Positions 36,712-46,304 of a DNA stretch of 64,000 nt are shown here, one piece after another (the first letter of the stretch is position 1; every line of letters starts with the position of its first letter). Source of the stretch: Paracoccus homiensis (lineage in GTDB: Bacteria > Pseudomonadota > Alphaproteobacteria > Rhodobacterales > Rhodobacteraceae); NCBI RefSeq assembly GCF_900111675.1, contig NZ_FOHO01000014.1:1-64000 (forward strand), in the 5' to 3' direction. The notes beneath the pieces are model-generated. The model had not been told where the DNA came from, made no database searches, and saw only the letters and a program-made list of their open reading frames with translations. The position numbers and the translations under genes are program-made.

Positions 36712-37505
36712 CCCGTACCGCCGTAATCGCCGGGCAGGGCGCGCTTGCCCCTGCCATCATCGCCCAGCTTGACGACCCGCTGGTCTTTTCGCTGGAAGGT
36801 TATCAACCCGACATGCCGACAACGCCGTTCCGTCTGGAACGTCTGGTGCCGTTTCTGGACGAACTGATCGGTCAGGATGTTACCCGCGTCGTCTTTGCCG
36901 GGGCGATCCGCCGTCCGCGCCTGGACCCCGAGGCGTTCGATCCGCGCACCGCGCAGCTGGTGCCGCGCATCCTGATGGCCATGCAGGCGGGCGACGATGC
37001 CGCGCTGCGCGAGGTGCTGAAGGTCTTCGAGGAAAACGACCTGAAGATCTGCGGGATCGAAGAGATCGCGCCTGATCTTATCCCCGCCGAGGGCGTGCTG
37101 ACGGGCCAGCCCGGCAAGGCCGACCAGCAGGATGCCGAACGCGCGGCGCAGATCCTGTCGGCGACCGGCCCGCTGGATATCGGGCAGGGCTGCGTCGTGG
37201 CACAGGGTCAGTGTCTGGCGATCGAAACCTTGCCGGGAACGGCGGCCATGCTGGCATTCGCGGGGCGGCACGCCGATCTGCGACCCAATCCAAAGGGCGG
37301 CAGGGGCGTGTTCTACAAAGCGCCCAAGCCCGGCCAGGATCGCCGCATCGACCTGCCGACCATCGGCCCCGATACGGTCGATCAGGCTGCCGCCGCGGGG
37401 CTCGCGGGCATCGCATGGCAGGCAGGCAGCGTGATCCTGTTGCAGCGCGACGAGGCGCTGCGCCGTGCACAGGCAGCCGGGCTGTTTCTGTGGGCACGGG
37501 CATGA
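36708..37505 (+). CDS. lpxI: UDP-2,3-diacylglucosamine diphosphatase LpxI
   Basis: The 265-residue enzyme hydrolyses UDP-2,3-diacylglucosamine to lipid X, replacing LpxH in alphaproteobacteria. Recognised by the N-terminus AVIAGQGALAPAI, the central GICGIEEIAPDL-like segment (KICGIEEIAPDL), and the C-terminal KAPKPGQDRRIDLPTIGPDT block. It sits between lpxA and lpxB as expected for its step in lipid A synthesis. Confidence 0.95.
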   Translation: MTRTAVIAGQGALAPAIIAQLDDPLVFSLEGYQPDMPTTPFRLERLVPFLDELIGQDVTRVVFAGAIRRPRLDPEAFDPRTAQLVPRILMAMQAGDDAALREVLKVFEENDLKICGIEEIAPDLIPAEGVLTGQPGKADQQDAERAAQILSATGPLDIGQGCVVAQGQCLAIETLPGTAAMLAFAGRHADLRPNPKGGRGVFYKAPKPGQDRRIDLPTIGPDTVDQAAAAGLAGIAWQAGSVILLQRDEALRRAQAAGLFLWARA

Positions 37506-37512
37506 ATGCGGC

Positions 37513-37542
37513 GGCGGGTGGCAGGAAATGCTGGCACCCGCC
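37513..37542. other. Hairpin between lpxI and lpxB
   Basis: GGCGGGTG pairs with CACCCGCC (8 bp), with an inner CAG/CTG pairing past a G-G mismatch. No T-run follows, so it is not a classical terminator; it may slow transcription or protect mRNA. Confidence 0.4.
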
Positions 37543-37590
37543 AGCCGGATTGCTTACCCCTTATGCGTGTAAGGCAACCGAAGGCGCGGC

Positions 37591-38745
37591 ATGAAGTTTT
37601 TCCTGATCGCGGGTGAGCCCTCGGGCGACCATCTGGGCGCGGCCCTGATGGCCGGGCTGAAGGCGCTTGTGCCCGATGCGACATTCCACGGTATCGGTGG
37701 GCCGCGCATGGCCGCCGAGGGGCTGGAAAGCCTGTTTCCGATGGACGAACTCAGCCTGATGGGCATCTGGGAAATCCTGCCCAGATACCGCCATCTGAAA
37801 CGCCGGATCGCCGAAACCGCCGAAGCCGTGATCGCCTGCGATCCCGACGCGCTGATCACCATCGACAGCCCGGATTTCTGCCTTCGGGTCGCCGCCGCCG
37901 TTCGCGAACAGCGCCCTCGTCAACGCACGATCCACTATGTCGCGCCCTCGGTCTGGGCGTGGCGGGCGGGCCGTGCGCTGAAGATGGCGAAGGTCATCGA
38001 CCATGTGCTGGCGATCCTGCCCTTCGAGCCGCCCTATATGCAGGCCGCGGGCATGAGCTGCGATTTCGTCGGTCATCCCGTGGCCACGGCGACGGTTTCC
38101 GGTCCCGACGATGCCGCGCTGTTTCGGGCCCGCCACGGCATCGCGCCCGAGGCTCCGGTGGTCCTGTGCCTGCCCGGTTCGCGGAAATCCGAAGTAAGCC
38201 GTCTTGCCGCCCGGTTCGACGAGGCCCTGATGCGGCTGCGCGACCGGGTGCCGGAAATCCGGGTCGTGCTGCCGACCGTGCCGGGCGTTGCCCATATGGT
38301 GCATGACATGGCCCGTCGCTGGCCGACCGCGCCCATCGTGATCGAGGAATCGGAAGAAAAGATGGCCGCCTTTGCCGCCGCCGATCTGGCGCTTGCGGCT
38401 TCGGGGACGGTCAGCCTTGAACTGGCTGCGAACCGGATCCCGATGGTGATCGGCTATGACATGGCCCCGCTAAGCCGCCTGATCATCGGGGCGTTGCTGA
38501 AAACCGATACCGTCACGCTGGTCAATCTGGTCAGCGATACCCGCGCCGTGCCCGAATTTCTGGGCAGTGCCTGCAAGCCGGGGCCGTTGGCCCTGGCATT
38601 GCAGGGCGCGCTGGAGGATATGCCCGCGCGCAAGGCCCAGCTTGATGCCATGGATCTGACCATGGACCGTCTGGGCAAGGGGGGTGAGGCGCCGGGCCTT
38701 CGCGCGGCGCGCTCGGTCATCAGGGCGATTACAGAACCGCGGTGA
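37591..38745 (+). CDS. lpxB: Lipid-A-disaccharide synthase LpxB
   Basis: The 384-residue peripheral membrane glycosyltransferase joins lipid X and UDP-diacylglucosamine to form the lipid A disaccharide. Family signatures are AGEPSGDHLGAALMAG, ELSLMGIWEILPR, YVAPSVWAWR and ALAASGTVSLELA. GAAGG lies upstream of ATG 37591. Its last 17 bases overlap the 3' end of the convergent ridA-like gene. Confidence 0.97.
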   Translation: MKFFLIAGEPSGDHLGAALMAGLKALVPDATFHGIGGPRMAAEGLESLFPMDELSLMGIWEILPRYRHLKRRIAETAEAVIACDPDALITIDSPDFCLRVAAAVREQRPRQRTIHYVAPSVWAWRAGRALKMAKVIDHVLAILPFEPPYMQAAGMSCDFVGHPVATATVSGPDDAALFRARHGIAPEAPVVLCLPGSRKSEVSRLAARFDEALMRLRDRVPEIRVVLPTVPGVAHMVHDMARRWPTAPIVIEESEEKMAAFAAADLALAASGTVSLELAANRIPMVIGYDMAPLSRLIIGALLKTDTVTLVNLVSDTRAVPEFLGSACKPGPLALALQGALEDMPARKAQLDAMDLTMDRLGKGGEAPGLRAARSVIRAITEPR

Positions 38746-39076
38746 TGATGATCTCGACCTTGTAGTCGGGGGTTGCCAGCTTGGATTCGCCGGTCGCACG
38801 TGCCGGGGCGTGGCCCTGCGGAACCCATGCATCCCAGACTTCGTTCATCGCGGCGAAATCGGCCATGTCGGCCAGCCAGATCTGGGCCGAAACGATCTTG
38901 GTCTTGTCGGTGCCGGCCTTTTTCAGCAGCGTGTCGATCTGTGCCAGGATCGAGCGGGTCTGATCGGCGGCGGGCTTGCCCGGCTCGGCGACCTGGCCTG
39001 CCAGCCAGACAGTGTTGCCGGCGATGACGGCCTGACTCATCCGTTGGCCGGATTCGATGCGTTTGATCTCGGTCAT
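38729..39076 (-). CDS. RidA family protein (enamine/imine deaminase type)
   Basis: The 115-residue trimeric small protein matches YjgF/RidA: GNTVWLAGQVAEPG, the oligomer interface and VEIIITAVL at the end. The canonical Arg is plausible in PARAT. RidA proteins remove reactive enamine intermediates of PLP enzymes. It starts one base after the stop of the TSUP permease gene, so they are co-transcribed; its 3' end overlaps lpxB. Confidence 0.92.
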   Translation of the reverse strand: MTEIKRIESGQRMSQAVIAGNTVWLAGQVAEPGKPAADQTRSILAQIDTLLKKAGTDKTKIVSAQIWLADMADFAAMNEVWDAWVPQGHAPARATGESKLATPDYKVEIIITAVL

Positions 39077-39077
39077 G

Positions 39078-39833
39078 TTATGCTCCGTTTACGAGACGCC
39101 AAAAGAATATCGCTGTCATGCCGAAGCCGACAGCCGCAATCAACAGGCGCAAGGCCCGTCGGGGAATTCGTCGCGCGACAGGCGCGCCCGCATAGCCGCC
39201 GATGATCGTGCCCGCGGACATCACCGCCGCCGGGCCCCAGACGATCTTGCCGCCGATGGCAAAGACAGCCAGCGCGATCAGGGCCAGCGCGAAGGACAGC
39301 CAGCTTTTCAGCCCGTTCATCAGGTGAAGATCCTGCATTCCCCACATCGCAAAGACGGCCAGCATGACGATGCCAAGTCCGCCATTGAAATAGCCGCCAT
39401 AGATCGCGACCGGCAGCAGCGTTCCCAGCCCGAAGGGGGCCACCGCCGACCGCCAGCGTGCGGCGTGGTGGCGGATGGGTTCGGCCCAGTAAAAGATCAC
39501 CGTCGCCGCCAGCAGCAGAAAGGGTACCAGGGCGGCAAAGGCGGCGTTCGAACTGATCAGCAGCAGCAGGCAGCCGACCGTGCCGCCCAGCATCGTCCAT
39601 AGGGTCAGCTTGACCAGCGGCAGGTCGCGGCCGGCACGCAATTCATGACGAAAGCCGATCGCGGCGGCCAGATAGCCGGGCAGGGCGGCCACGGTCGTCG
39701 TCGCATTCGCGATGACCGGCGGTACACCGGTAAAGACCAGCGCCGGAAATGTGATGAAGGTGCCCCCACCCGCGACGGCATTCAGCATGCCACCGACGAT
39801 CCCGGCAAGAAACAGCAGGGCGGCGTCGAACAT
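39078..39833 (-). CDS. TSUP/TauE-SafE family sulfite exporter-like permease
   Basis: The 251-residue inner-membrane protein has about seven to eight TM helices and the TSUP N-terminal repeat GGMLNAVAGGGTFITFPAL, echoed in the second half by GGYFNGGLGIVML. Family members move sulfur-containing anions such as sulfite or sulfoacetate; the substrate is not predictable. ATG 39833 is chosen because the upstream extension runs into the tRNA-Gly gene. Confidence 0.9.
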   Translation of the reverse strand: MFDAALLFLAGIVGGMLNAVAGGGTFITFPALVFTGVPPVIANATTTVAALPGYLAAAIGFRHELRAGRDLPLVKLTLWTMLGGTVGCLLLLISSNAAFAALVPFLLLAATVIFYWAEPIRHHAARWRSAVAPFGLGTLLPVAIYGGYFNGGLGIVMLAVFAMWGMQDLHLMNGLKSWLSFALALIALAVFAIGGKIVWGPAAVMSAGTIIGGYAGAPVARRIPRRALRLLIAAVGFGMTAIFFWRLVNGA

Positions 39834-39854
39834 GGCGATCCTTGGGGGTTGGAT

Positions 39855-39928
39855 TGGAGCGGGTGAAGGGAATCGAACCCTCGTCGTCAGCTTGGGAAGC
39901 TGCTGCTCTACCATTGAGCTACACCCGC
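39855..39928 (-). tRNA. tRNA-Gly (anticodon CCC), CCA encoded
   Basis: The minus strand gives a 74-base cloverleaf. GCGGGTG (39928-39922) pairs with CACCCGC (39865-39859); the D arm is GCTC-GAGC, the anticodon loop TTCCCAA gives CCC (reads GGG), and the T arm is GAGGGTTCGATTCCCTT. CCA follows discriminator T. The top base pair of the anticodon stem is a G-A mismatch. Confidence 0.95.
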
Positions 39929-40113
39929 ATGCGCCTCTGATTAGCCGCAGCCGCAGCCCGAGACAAGCGCCTTTTTGTCGCGATCCCCAGCTGCGCTGCG
40001 CCAGACACGTCCGTCAGAAGCTATTTGCTTGCAGAGGCACGTCGCCATGACTAGAACGGCGGAAATTTTCAGGTCGCCGCTGCCCGGTGGCCCTTCTTGC
40101 TATGAGGAACATG

Positions 40114-41448
40114 ATGCAGGTCAAGGAAACCCAGAACGAAGGTCTGAAGCGGGGCTACCAGTTCACCCTGCCCGCCGACGAGCTGGCCGCGACGGTCGAT
40201 GCCAAGCTGAAAGAGGCCCAGCCGGAAGTCGAAATGAAGGGCTTCCGCAAGGGCAAGGTGCCCATGGCGATGCTGAAAAAGCAGTTTGGCCCGCGCGTGC
40301 TGGGCGATGCGATGCAGGAAGCCATCGATGGCGCGCTGCGCAAGCATTTGGACGAATCGGGTGACCGCCCCGCCGCCCAACCCAAGGTCGAGATGGAGAA
40401 CGGCGAACAGTGGAAAGAGGGCGACGACGTCGTCGTCAACGTGTCCTACGAAACGCTGCCCGCCATCCCCGAGGTCGATCTGGCCGCGCTGAAGCTGGAA
40501 AAGCTGAACGTTCCGGCAGAAGACGCCGCGATCTCCGAAGCGCTGGAAAACCTGGCGAAATCGGCGCAGAACTTTGAAGACCGTCGCAAGGGCAGCAAGG
40601 CCAAGGACGGCGATCAGGTCGTGATCGACTTCAAGGGCTTTGTCGACGGCGAAGCCTTCGAAGGCGGCGAGGCCGAGGATTATCCGCTGGTTCTGGGTTC
40701 GAACAGCTTCATCCCGGGCTTCGAAGACCAGCTGGTCGGCGCCAAGATGGACGAAGAGATCAAGGTCGAGGTCAAATTCCCCGAGGAATATGGCGCCGCA
40801 CATCTGGCCGGCAAGGACGCGACTTTTGAATGCAAGGTGAAAGCCGTGAAAGCGCCCAAGCCCGCAGAGGTCGATGACGAGCTGGCGAAAAAATTCGGCG
40901 CCGAGGATCTGGACGGTCTGAAAAAGCAGATCTCGGATCGCCTTGAGCAGGAATACGCCGGTGCCGCCCGCGCCATCATGAAGCGCGCGCTGCTGGATCA
41001 GCTGGACGATCAGGTCAAGTTCGAGCTGCCCGAGTCGCTGGTCGAGGCCGAAGCCGCCCAGATCGCGCATCAGCTGTGGCACGAGGAAAACCCCGAGGTT
41101 CAGGACCACAACCACGGCGCCATCGAGCCCACCGATGAGCACAAGAAACTGGCCGAGCGTCGGGTGCGTCTGGGTCTGCTGCTGGCCGAGATCGGCCAGA
41201 AGGCAGAGGTCAGCGTGACCGATCAGGAAATGACGCAGGCTGTCATGCAGGCCGCCCGTCAGTATCCTGGCCAGGAACGTGCCTTCTTCGAATTCGTGCA
41301 GCAGAACCAGCAGGCTCAGCAGCAGCTGCGCGCGCCGATCTTCGAAGACAAGGTCGTCGACCACATCGCCGAGCAGGCGAAGGTCGAAGAGAAGAAAGTC
41401 ACCAAGGAAGAGCTGGAAAAGGCTGTCGAGGCTCTGGACGAGCTTTGA
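40114..41448 (+). CDS. tig: Trigger factor (ribosome-associated chaperone)
   Basis: The 444-residue chaperone meets nascent chains at the ribosome exit. The ribosome-binding loop is GFRKGKVP; the FKBP-type prolyl isomerase domain (about 150-235) contains [11 protein letters not shown] and [11 protein letters not shown]; the C-terminal part is the helical chaperone cradle. Start ATG 40114 is 5 bases after GAGGA; ATG 40111 is also possible. No clpP-clpX-lon genes follow, unlike in enterobacteria. A strong terminator lies downstream. Confidence 0.96.
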   Translation: MQVKETQNEGLKRGYQFTLPADELAATVDAKLKEAQPEVEMKGFRKGKVPMAMLKKQFGPRVLGDAMQEAIDGALRKHLDESGDRPAAQPKVEMENGEQWKEGDDVVVNVSYETLPAIPEVDLAALKLEKLNVPAEDAAISEALENLAKSAQNFEDRRKGSKAKDGDQVVIDFKGFVDGEAFEGGEAEDYPLVLGSNSFIPGFEDQLVGAKMDEEIKVEVKFPEEYGAAHLAGKDATFECKVKAVKAPKPAEVDDELAKKFGAEDLDGLKKQISDRLEQEYAGAARAIMKRALLDQLDDQVKFELPESLVEAEAAQIAHQLWHEENPEVQDHNHGAIEPTDEHKKLAERRVRLGLLLAEIGQKAEVSVTDQEMTQAVMQAARQYPGQERAFFEFVQQNQQAQQQLRAPIFEDKVVDHIAEQAKVEEKKVTKEELEKAVEALDEL

Positions 41449-41471
41449 TCCCCGGCTGACCGTGACAGACG

Positions 41472-41502
41472 AAAGCCGCGATCTTCGGATCGCGGCTTTT
41501 TT
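41472..41502 (+). terminator. Rho-independent terminator after tig
   Basis: AAGCCGCGATC and GATCGCGGCTT form an 11-bp stem with a stable TTCG tetraloop, followed by a six-T tract. Confidence 0.95.
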
Positions 41503-41559
41503 CACGTGGGGTAGGGACGCTGGCTTGTGAGCCGCACGGACCGGCCCTATCTATGGCGC

Positions 41560-41982
41560 ATGACCGCCTCTCTCCATCTGATGAAGCTTTGTGTGGGTGC
41601 CGAAGGCCCCGATGATCTTGCCCGCTGGCAGCAGCAGCGCTATGGCGACGGGCCCGCGATGCATGTGACGCGGATGTGGCCCAAGCGAGAAGATGAGCTG
41701 TTGAATGGCGGTTCGATCTTCTGGGTGTTCAAGGGGGTCATGCTGGCGCGGCAGAAACTGTTGCGCCTGGAAGAGAGGTTCGGCGATGACGGGATTCGCC
41801 GTTGTGCGCTGATCCTGGATCGTGACCTGGTTCGCGTGGCGGCCATTCCTCGGCGACCTTTTCAGGGATGGCGGTATCTGGACCCGAAAGATGCGCCCGA
41901 CGATCTGCCCGAAAACCGTGCGGCAGAAGAGGCGTTGCCCGCCAAGGTCGCCGCCGCATTGTCTGAAATGGGATTGGTCTGA
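41560..41982 (+). CDS. DUF1489 family protein
   Basis: The 140-residue protein matches DUF1489 by LHLMKLCVGAEGPDDLARW near the N-terminus, TRMWPKREDELLNGGS-IFWVFKG and the FQGWRYL segment. Start ATG 41560 gives the family N-terminus; the frame is open from GTG 41527. No ribosome site is strong for either. The family is restricted mostly to alphaproteobacteria; role unknown. A hairpin terminator separates it from convergent clpA. Confidence 0.87.
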   Translation: MTASLHLMKLCVGAEGPDDLARWQQQRYGDGPAMHVTRMWPKREDELLNGGSIFWVFKGVMLARQKLLRLEERFGDDGIRRCALILDRDLVRVAAIPRRPFQGWRYLDPKDAPDDLPENRAAEEALPAKVAAALSEMGLV

Positions 41983-42006
41983 ACCAGGACGCCGCCAGCC
42001 ATGAAG

Positions 42007-42037
42007 AAGCCTGCCGTGCAATGGCGCGGCAGGCTTT
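42007..42037. terminator. Terminator hairpin between DUF1489 gene and clpA
   Basis: AAGCCTGCCG pairs with CGGCAGGCTT, extended by three more pairs (one T-G) to an AATG loop. T-rich sequence follows on the plus side, so it mainly serves the DUF1489 gene and may also stop clpA transcripts. Confidence 0.8.
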
Positions 42038-42055
42038 GGTTTTGTCGGGGGCGCG

Positions 42056-44380
42056 CTATTCGGCGGTCAGCAGCGGCGTTTTCGATTTGCCGATGCGCAG
42101 GGCCTCGGGACCGGTGATGTCGAAGACGGGCTTGTCATCCTCGATCTGAACCCGGACGACCCCGCCCTTGGTCAGGCGACCGAACAGCAATTCTTCGGCC
42201 AGCGGCTTCTTGATGTATTCCTGGATGACACGACCCAGCGGGCGCGCCCCCATCTTGTCATCATAGCCCTTCTCGGCCAGCCAATCCGCCGCTGCGGGCG
42301 TCAGTTCGATATGGACATTGCGGTCCATCAGCTGAGCCTCCAGCTGAAGCACGAATTTTTCGACCACATGGACCACGACTTCGCGCGACAGAGGTGCGAA
42401 GCTGATCACCGCATCCAGCCGGTTGCGGAATTCGGGCGTGAAGGTCCGTTCGATCGCCTCGGTGTCTTCCCCTTCGCGGCGGTCGCGGCCAAAGCCGATC
42501 GCGGCTTTCTGCATGTCCGAGGCCCCGGCATTCGACGTCATGATCAGGATCACGTTCCGGAAATCGACCTGACGTCCGTTGTGATCCGTCAGCTTGCCGT
42601 GATCCATGACCTGCAGCAGGATGTTGAACACATCGGGATGGGCCTTTTCGATTTCGTCCAGCAACAGGACGCAATGCGGATGCTGATCGACGCCGTCGGT
42701 CAGAAGGCCGCCCTGATCGAACCCGACATATCCCGGAGGCGCGCCGATCAATCGGCTGACCGCATGCTTTTCCATGTATTCCGACATATCGAAGCGCAGC
42801 AGTTCGACCCCAAGGGTCGAGGCCAGCTGTTTCGCGACCTCGGTCTTGCCGACGCCGGTCGGACCCGCGAACAGATAGTTGCCGATGGGTTTTTCCGGTT
42901 CGCGCAAACCCGCCCGCGCCAGCTTGATCGCCGAGGACAGGGCCTCGATCGCGCTGTCCTGACCAAAGACGACCCGTTTCAGGGTGCCGTCCAGATCGCG
43001 CAGCACCTCTGCGTCATCCTTGCTGACATTCTTCGGCGGAATGCGGGCGATCTTGGCCACCACGGCCTCGATCTCTTTGGGGCTGATCGTCTTGCGGCGT
43101 TTGCTTTCCGCGACAAGATGCTGCGCCGCGCCCGCCTCATCGATCACATCGATCGCGCTGTCGGGCAGCTTGCGGTCGTTGATATAGCGGCTGGCCAGTT
43201 CAACGGCCGATTTGATCGCGTCATTGGTGTAACGCAGTTCGTGGTGCTTTTCGAAATGCGGCTTCAGCCCCATCAGGATCTTGATCGCATCCGGTACGTT
43301 CGGCTCGTTCACGTCGATCTTCTGGAAGCGCCGCGACAGGGCACGGTCCTTTTCGAAATGCTGACGATATTCCTTGTAGGTGGTCGAGCCCATGCAGCGC
43401 AGCTTGCCGCCAGCCAAGGCGGGCTTCAGCAGGTTCGAGGCGTCCATCGCCCCGCCCGAGGTCGCACCCGCGCCGATCACAGTGTGAATTTCGTCGATGA
43501 ACAGGATCGCATCATCATGCTGTTCCAGTTCCTTGACGACGGCCTTCAGCCGTTCCTCGAAATCGCCGCGATAGCGGGTCCCGGCCAGAAGGGCGCCCAT
43601 GTCCAGCGAAAAGATCGTGGCGCCCGACAGAACCTCGGGGGTTTCGCCTTCGACGATCTTCTTGGCCAGACCTTCGGCAATGGCGGTCTTGCCCACGCCG
43701 GGATCACCCACCAGAAGCGGGTTGTTCTTGCGGCGGCGGCACAAGACCTGGATCGCGCGTTCGACCTCGTCGCCGCGCCCGATAAGGGGATCGACATCGC
43801 CCTTCTTCGACTTGGCATTCAGATCGACGCAATACTTGGCCAGCGCGCTGTCGTCTTTTTGTTCAGGGGCGGCTTCGGCCTGTTCCGCCTCGGCCGGCTC
43901 ATCCGAACCGACGACCTTGCGATTTTCGCTGAAGGTCGGGTTCTTGGCCACGCCATGCGCGATGAAATTGACGGCGTCATAGCGCGTCATGTCCAGTTCC
44001 TGCAGGAAGAATGCAGCATTCGATTCCCGCTCGGCGAAGATGGCGACCAGCACATTGGCGCCGGTCACTTCCTGCCGACCTGAGCTTTGGACATGGATCG
44101 CGGCGCGCTGGATCACGCGCTGGAAGGCCGCTGTGGGAACGGCTTCCGAGCCTTCCACATCGGTAATCAGGGTGGACAGGTCATCTTCGATGAATTCCAC
44201 CAGAAGCTTGCGAAGTTCGTCCAGATCGACATTACAGGCGCGCATCACCTTGACCGCGTCCGGTTCCTCGGTCAGCGCCAGAAGCAGATGTTCCAGCGTG
44301 GCCAGTTCGTGTCTGTGTTCGTTCGCCAGCGCAAGTGCCTGGTGAATGGCCTGTTCCAGTGAGGTCGAGAAACTTGGCAC
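42056..44380 (-). CDS. clpA: ATP-dependent Clp protease ATP-binding subunit ClpA
   Basis: The 774-residue class I Clp ATPase unfolds proteins for the ClpP peptidase. It has the two-repeat Clp N-domain (1-145), a first AAA module with Walker A GDPGVGKTA and a second with GPTGVGKTE. The tripeptide IGF in AAIGFGRDRREG is the ClpP docking loop, which separates ClpA from ClpB. The usual ClpS adaptor gene upstream of clpA is not seen here. On the minus strand CTTGAA (44485-44480) and CCACCAAAT (44467-44459) upstream could be a weak heat-shock-like promoter. Confidence 0.96.
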   Translation of the reverse strand: MPSFSTSLEQAIHQALALANEHRHELATLEHLLLALTEEPDAVKVMRACNVDLDELRKLLVEFIEDDLSTLITDVEGSEAVPTAAFQRVIQRAAIHVQSSGRQEVTGANVLVAIFAERESNAAFFLQELDMTRYDAVNFIAHGVAKNPTFSENRKVVGSDEPAEAEQAEAAPEQKDDSALAKYCVDLNAKSKKGDVDPLIGRGDEVERAIQVLCRRRKNNPLLVGDPGVGKTAIAEGLAKKIVEGETPEVLSGATIFSLDMGALLAGTRYRGDFEERLKAVVKELEQHDDAILFIDEIHTVIGAGATSGGAMDASNLLKPALAGGKLRCMGSTTYKEYRQHFEKDRALSRRFQKIDVNEPNVPDAIKILMGLKPHFEKHHELRYTNDAIKSAVELASRYINDRKLPDSAIDVIDEAGAAQHLVAESKRRKTISPKEIEAVVAKIARIPPKNVSKDDAEVLRDLDGTLKRVVFGQDSAIEALSSAIKLARAGLREPEKPIGNYLFAGPTGVGKTEVAKQLASTLGVELLRFDMSEYMEKHAVSRLIGAPPGYVGFDQGGLLTDGVDQHPHCVLLLDEIEKAHPDVFNILLQVMDHGKLTDHNGRQVDFRNVILIMTSNAGASDMQKAAIGFGRDRREGEDTEAIERTFTPEFRNRLDAVISFAPLSREVVVHVVEKFVLQLEAQLMDRNVHIELTPAAADWLAEKGYDDKMGARPLGRVIQEYIKKPLAEELLFGRLTKGGVVRVQIEDDKPVFDITGPEALRIGKSKTPLLTAE

Positions 44381-44585
44381 GGTCGTCTCCTGTCAGTCGG
44401 CTGGCGGTATGGGCATATCTGGTTGCCCACCTGCCCAGACTGTCACGATACAGTTAAGATTTGGTGGAATTGCCCCGGCTTCAAGTTGTTTTTTCGTAAA
44501 TGCGGGGAAAATCTGTCATGGGTCGGGCAGATGTGATGATCGATTGGGCGGTTTTCAACCCGTCCTTGCCGGATGTGCATTTCTG

Positions 44586-45332
44586 CTAGAACGCATCCTT
44601 CATCTGGCGCAGCTGTGCGAAAACCTGTGCGTCATCGGCCTCTGGCAGCCCAAGGCGGTCGCGCAATTCTGTCACGCGCAGGAAGGGGTTGGTTTCGCGC
44701 TCGACCTGAAGGGTTGCCGGGGCACAGGGCAGCCGTGCGGCATCCACCGCGGCCAGTCGTTCCTGCAGCGCGACATTGTCGGGTTCGACCGACAGCGCGA
44801 AGGCGCCGTTGCCTGCGCAATAATCATGGCCCGAACAGATCAACGTCTGGGGGGGCAGGGAGTTCAGGCGCGACAGGCTGTCCCACATCATCGCGGGGTC
44901 GCCCTCGAACAGGCGCCCGCAGCCCATTGCCATCAGGCTGTCGGCCGTGAAGGCCATCGCGGATTGCGGCAGGTGGAAGGCGATATGGCCGATCGTGTGG
45001 CCCGACACCTCGATCACCTCGACCGGTTCGCCCAGCAGGTCCAGCGGCTCGCCCGGCGTGACCGAAATGTCCAGTGGCGGCAGTCGGCGGGCATCGGCGG
45101 CGGCGCCGATGACCTTGGCCCCGGTGGCGGCGACAAGTTCCGGCACGGCCTGAATATGGTCGGCATGGTGATGGGTCAGAAGGATCGCATCCAGCGACCA
45201 GTCCCGGTCGCGCAGCGCTTGCAGGATCGGCGCGGCCTCGGGGGCGTCGATCAGGGCGGTTCCGGCCTCGCCATGCAGCAGATAGGCATAGTTGTCTTGC
45301 AGACAGCGAACGGTCACCAGTTCCAGCGGCAT
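44586..45332 (-). CDS. gloB: Hydroxyacylglutathione hydrolase (glyoxalase II)
   Basis: The 248-residue metallo-beta-lactamase-fold enzyme hydrolyses S-lactoylglutathione to lactate and glutathione in methylglyoxal detoxification. The metal motif is THHHADHIQ; further ligands are the His of VSGHTIGHIAF, the Asp of FTADSLMAMGCGR and the His of CSGHDY. The family C-terminal domain is complete. ATG 45332 has AAGGA 7 bases upstream. It is divergent from the methyltransferase gene. Confidence 0.95.
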   Translation of the reverse strand: MPLELVTVRCLQDNYAYLLHGEAGTALIDAPEAAPILQALRDRDWSLDAILLTHHHADHIQAVPELVAATGAKVIGAAADARRLPPLDISVTPGEPLDLLGEPVEVIEVSGHTIGHIAFHLPQSAMAFTADSLMAMGCGRLFEGDPAMMWDSLSRLNSLPPQTLICSGHDYCAGNGAFALSVEPDNVALQERLAAVDAARLPCAPATLQVERETNPFLRVTELRDRLGLPEADDAQVFAQLRQMKDAF

Positions 45333-45390
45333 TGGCAAATCCTTTTCCTTGTGCTGTTTTCAACGGTGACAAAACCGGGGCCGGGGTGCA

Positions 45391-46182
45391 ATGCATCATG
45401 ATATCGAGGATCTGCGCCGCTTCTATTACCAGCGGTCACTGGGCCGGGTGGTTCAGCGGATCCTGCGCGATCGGCTGATTCTGCGCTGGCAACCGGCCCG
45501 CAGCAAGGGCATGAACGTGGCGGGCTATGGCTTTGCCGCGCCGATGCTGCGGCCATATCTGGCCCCGGCAAGGCGGGTCACGGCGCTGATGCCGGGACCG
45601 CAGGGGGTCATGGGCTGGCCTGCGGGAATGCCCAACCATAGCGTTCTGTGCGACGAAACCGCGTGGCCGCTTGAAACCGGCAGCCTTGATCGGCTGGTCA
45701 TGCTGCACGGGCTGGAAACCAGCGATCATCCCGCCGCCCTGCTGGCCGAGGCATGGCGCGTGCTGGGGCCGGGGGGGCGGATGATCGTGATGGTCCCGAA
45801 CCGGGCCGGACTGTGGGCCGCATCCGACCGCACGCCCTTTGGCCTTGGTCGCAGCTATACGGCGGGGCAGCTTGAAACCCAGATGCGCAAGGCAGGTTTC
45901 GTCAGCGAGTGGTCGGGATCCGCCGTCTATATCCCGCCGTCCGATCGACGTTTCTGGCTGCGCAGCGCCCAGATGTGGGAACGCGCCGGGGCCAGGATCA
46001 GCCGTGTGCTGATCGCCGGAGTGGTCATGGTCGAGCTGTCGAAACAGACCCGCGCGCCGATCGGGCCGGGGGTCAAGGTGCATGTCCCGAACCCTCTGGA
46101 CATTCTGGACGGCGTGGGGATCCGCCAGCCGCATGGCAGTCCGGCGACCCGCCGCGACAGTGGCGTCACAAGGTGCCGTTAG
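45391..46182 (+). CDS. Class I SAM-dependent methyltransferase
   Basis: The 263-residue protein has a methyltransferase type 11 core: ETGSLDRLVMLHGLE, then EAWRVLGPGGRMIVMVPNR, the characteristic post-motif II/III strand. The glycine-rich motif I is degenerate (RVTALMPGPQGVMGW). It lies divergent to gloB, a common arrangement in Rhodobacteraceae by my recollection. The substrate cannot be predicted. Confidence 0.85.
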   Translation: MHHDIEDLRRFYYQRSLGRVVQRILRDRLILRWQPARSKGMNVAGYGFAAPMLRPYLAPARRVTALMPGPQGVMGWPAGMPNHSVLCDETAWPLETGSLDRLVMLHGLETSDHPAALLAEAWRVLGPGGRMIVMVPNRAGLWAASDRTPFGLGRSYTAGQLETQMRKAGFVSEWSGSAVYIPPSDRRFWLRSAQMWERAGARISRVLIAGVVMVELSKQTRAPIGPGVKVHVPNPLDILDGVGIRQPHGSPATRRDSGVTRCR

Positions 46183-46304
46183 GTCATCTAGTCTCCTGAC
46201 AGGAGATCACTAAATGCCGAAACTTGTCCTAAAGGTGAACTAGCCGAATCGGCGCTTTTTTGCGCATATTGACCAAGTGGTAAGTTTTTAAATGGTGACG
46301 TGTC

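Noticed and set aside
40069..41505. 478-codon minus-strand frame opposite tig, hydrophobic in places
   Set aside because: It also runs through the tig terminator hairpin; tig has full family motifs on the other strand.
42311..44083. 590-codon plus-strand frame opposite clpA
   Set aside because: Shadow of clpA.
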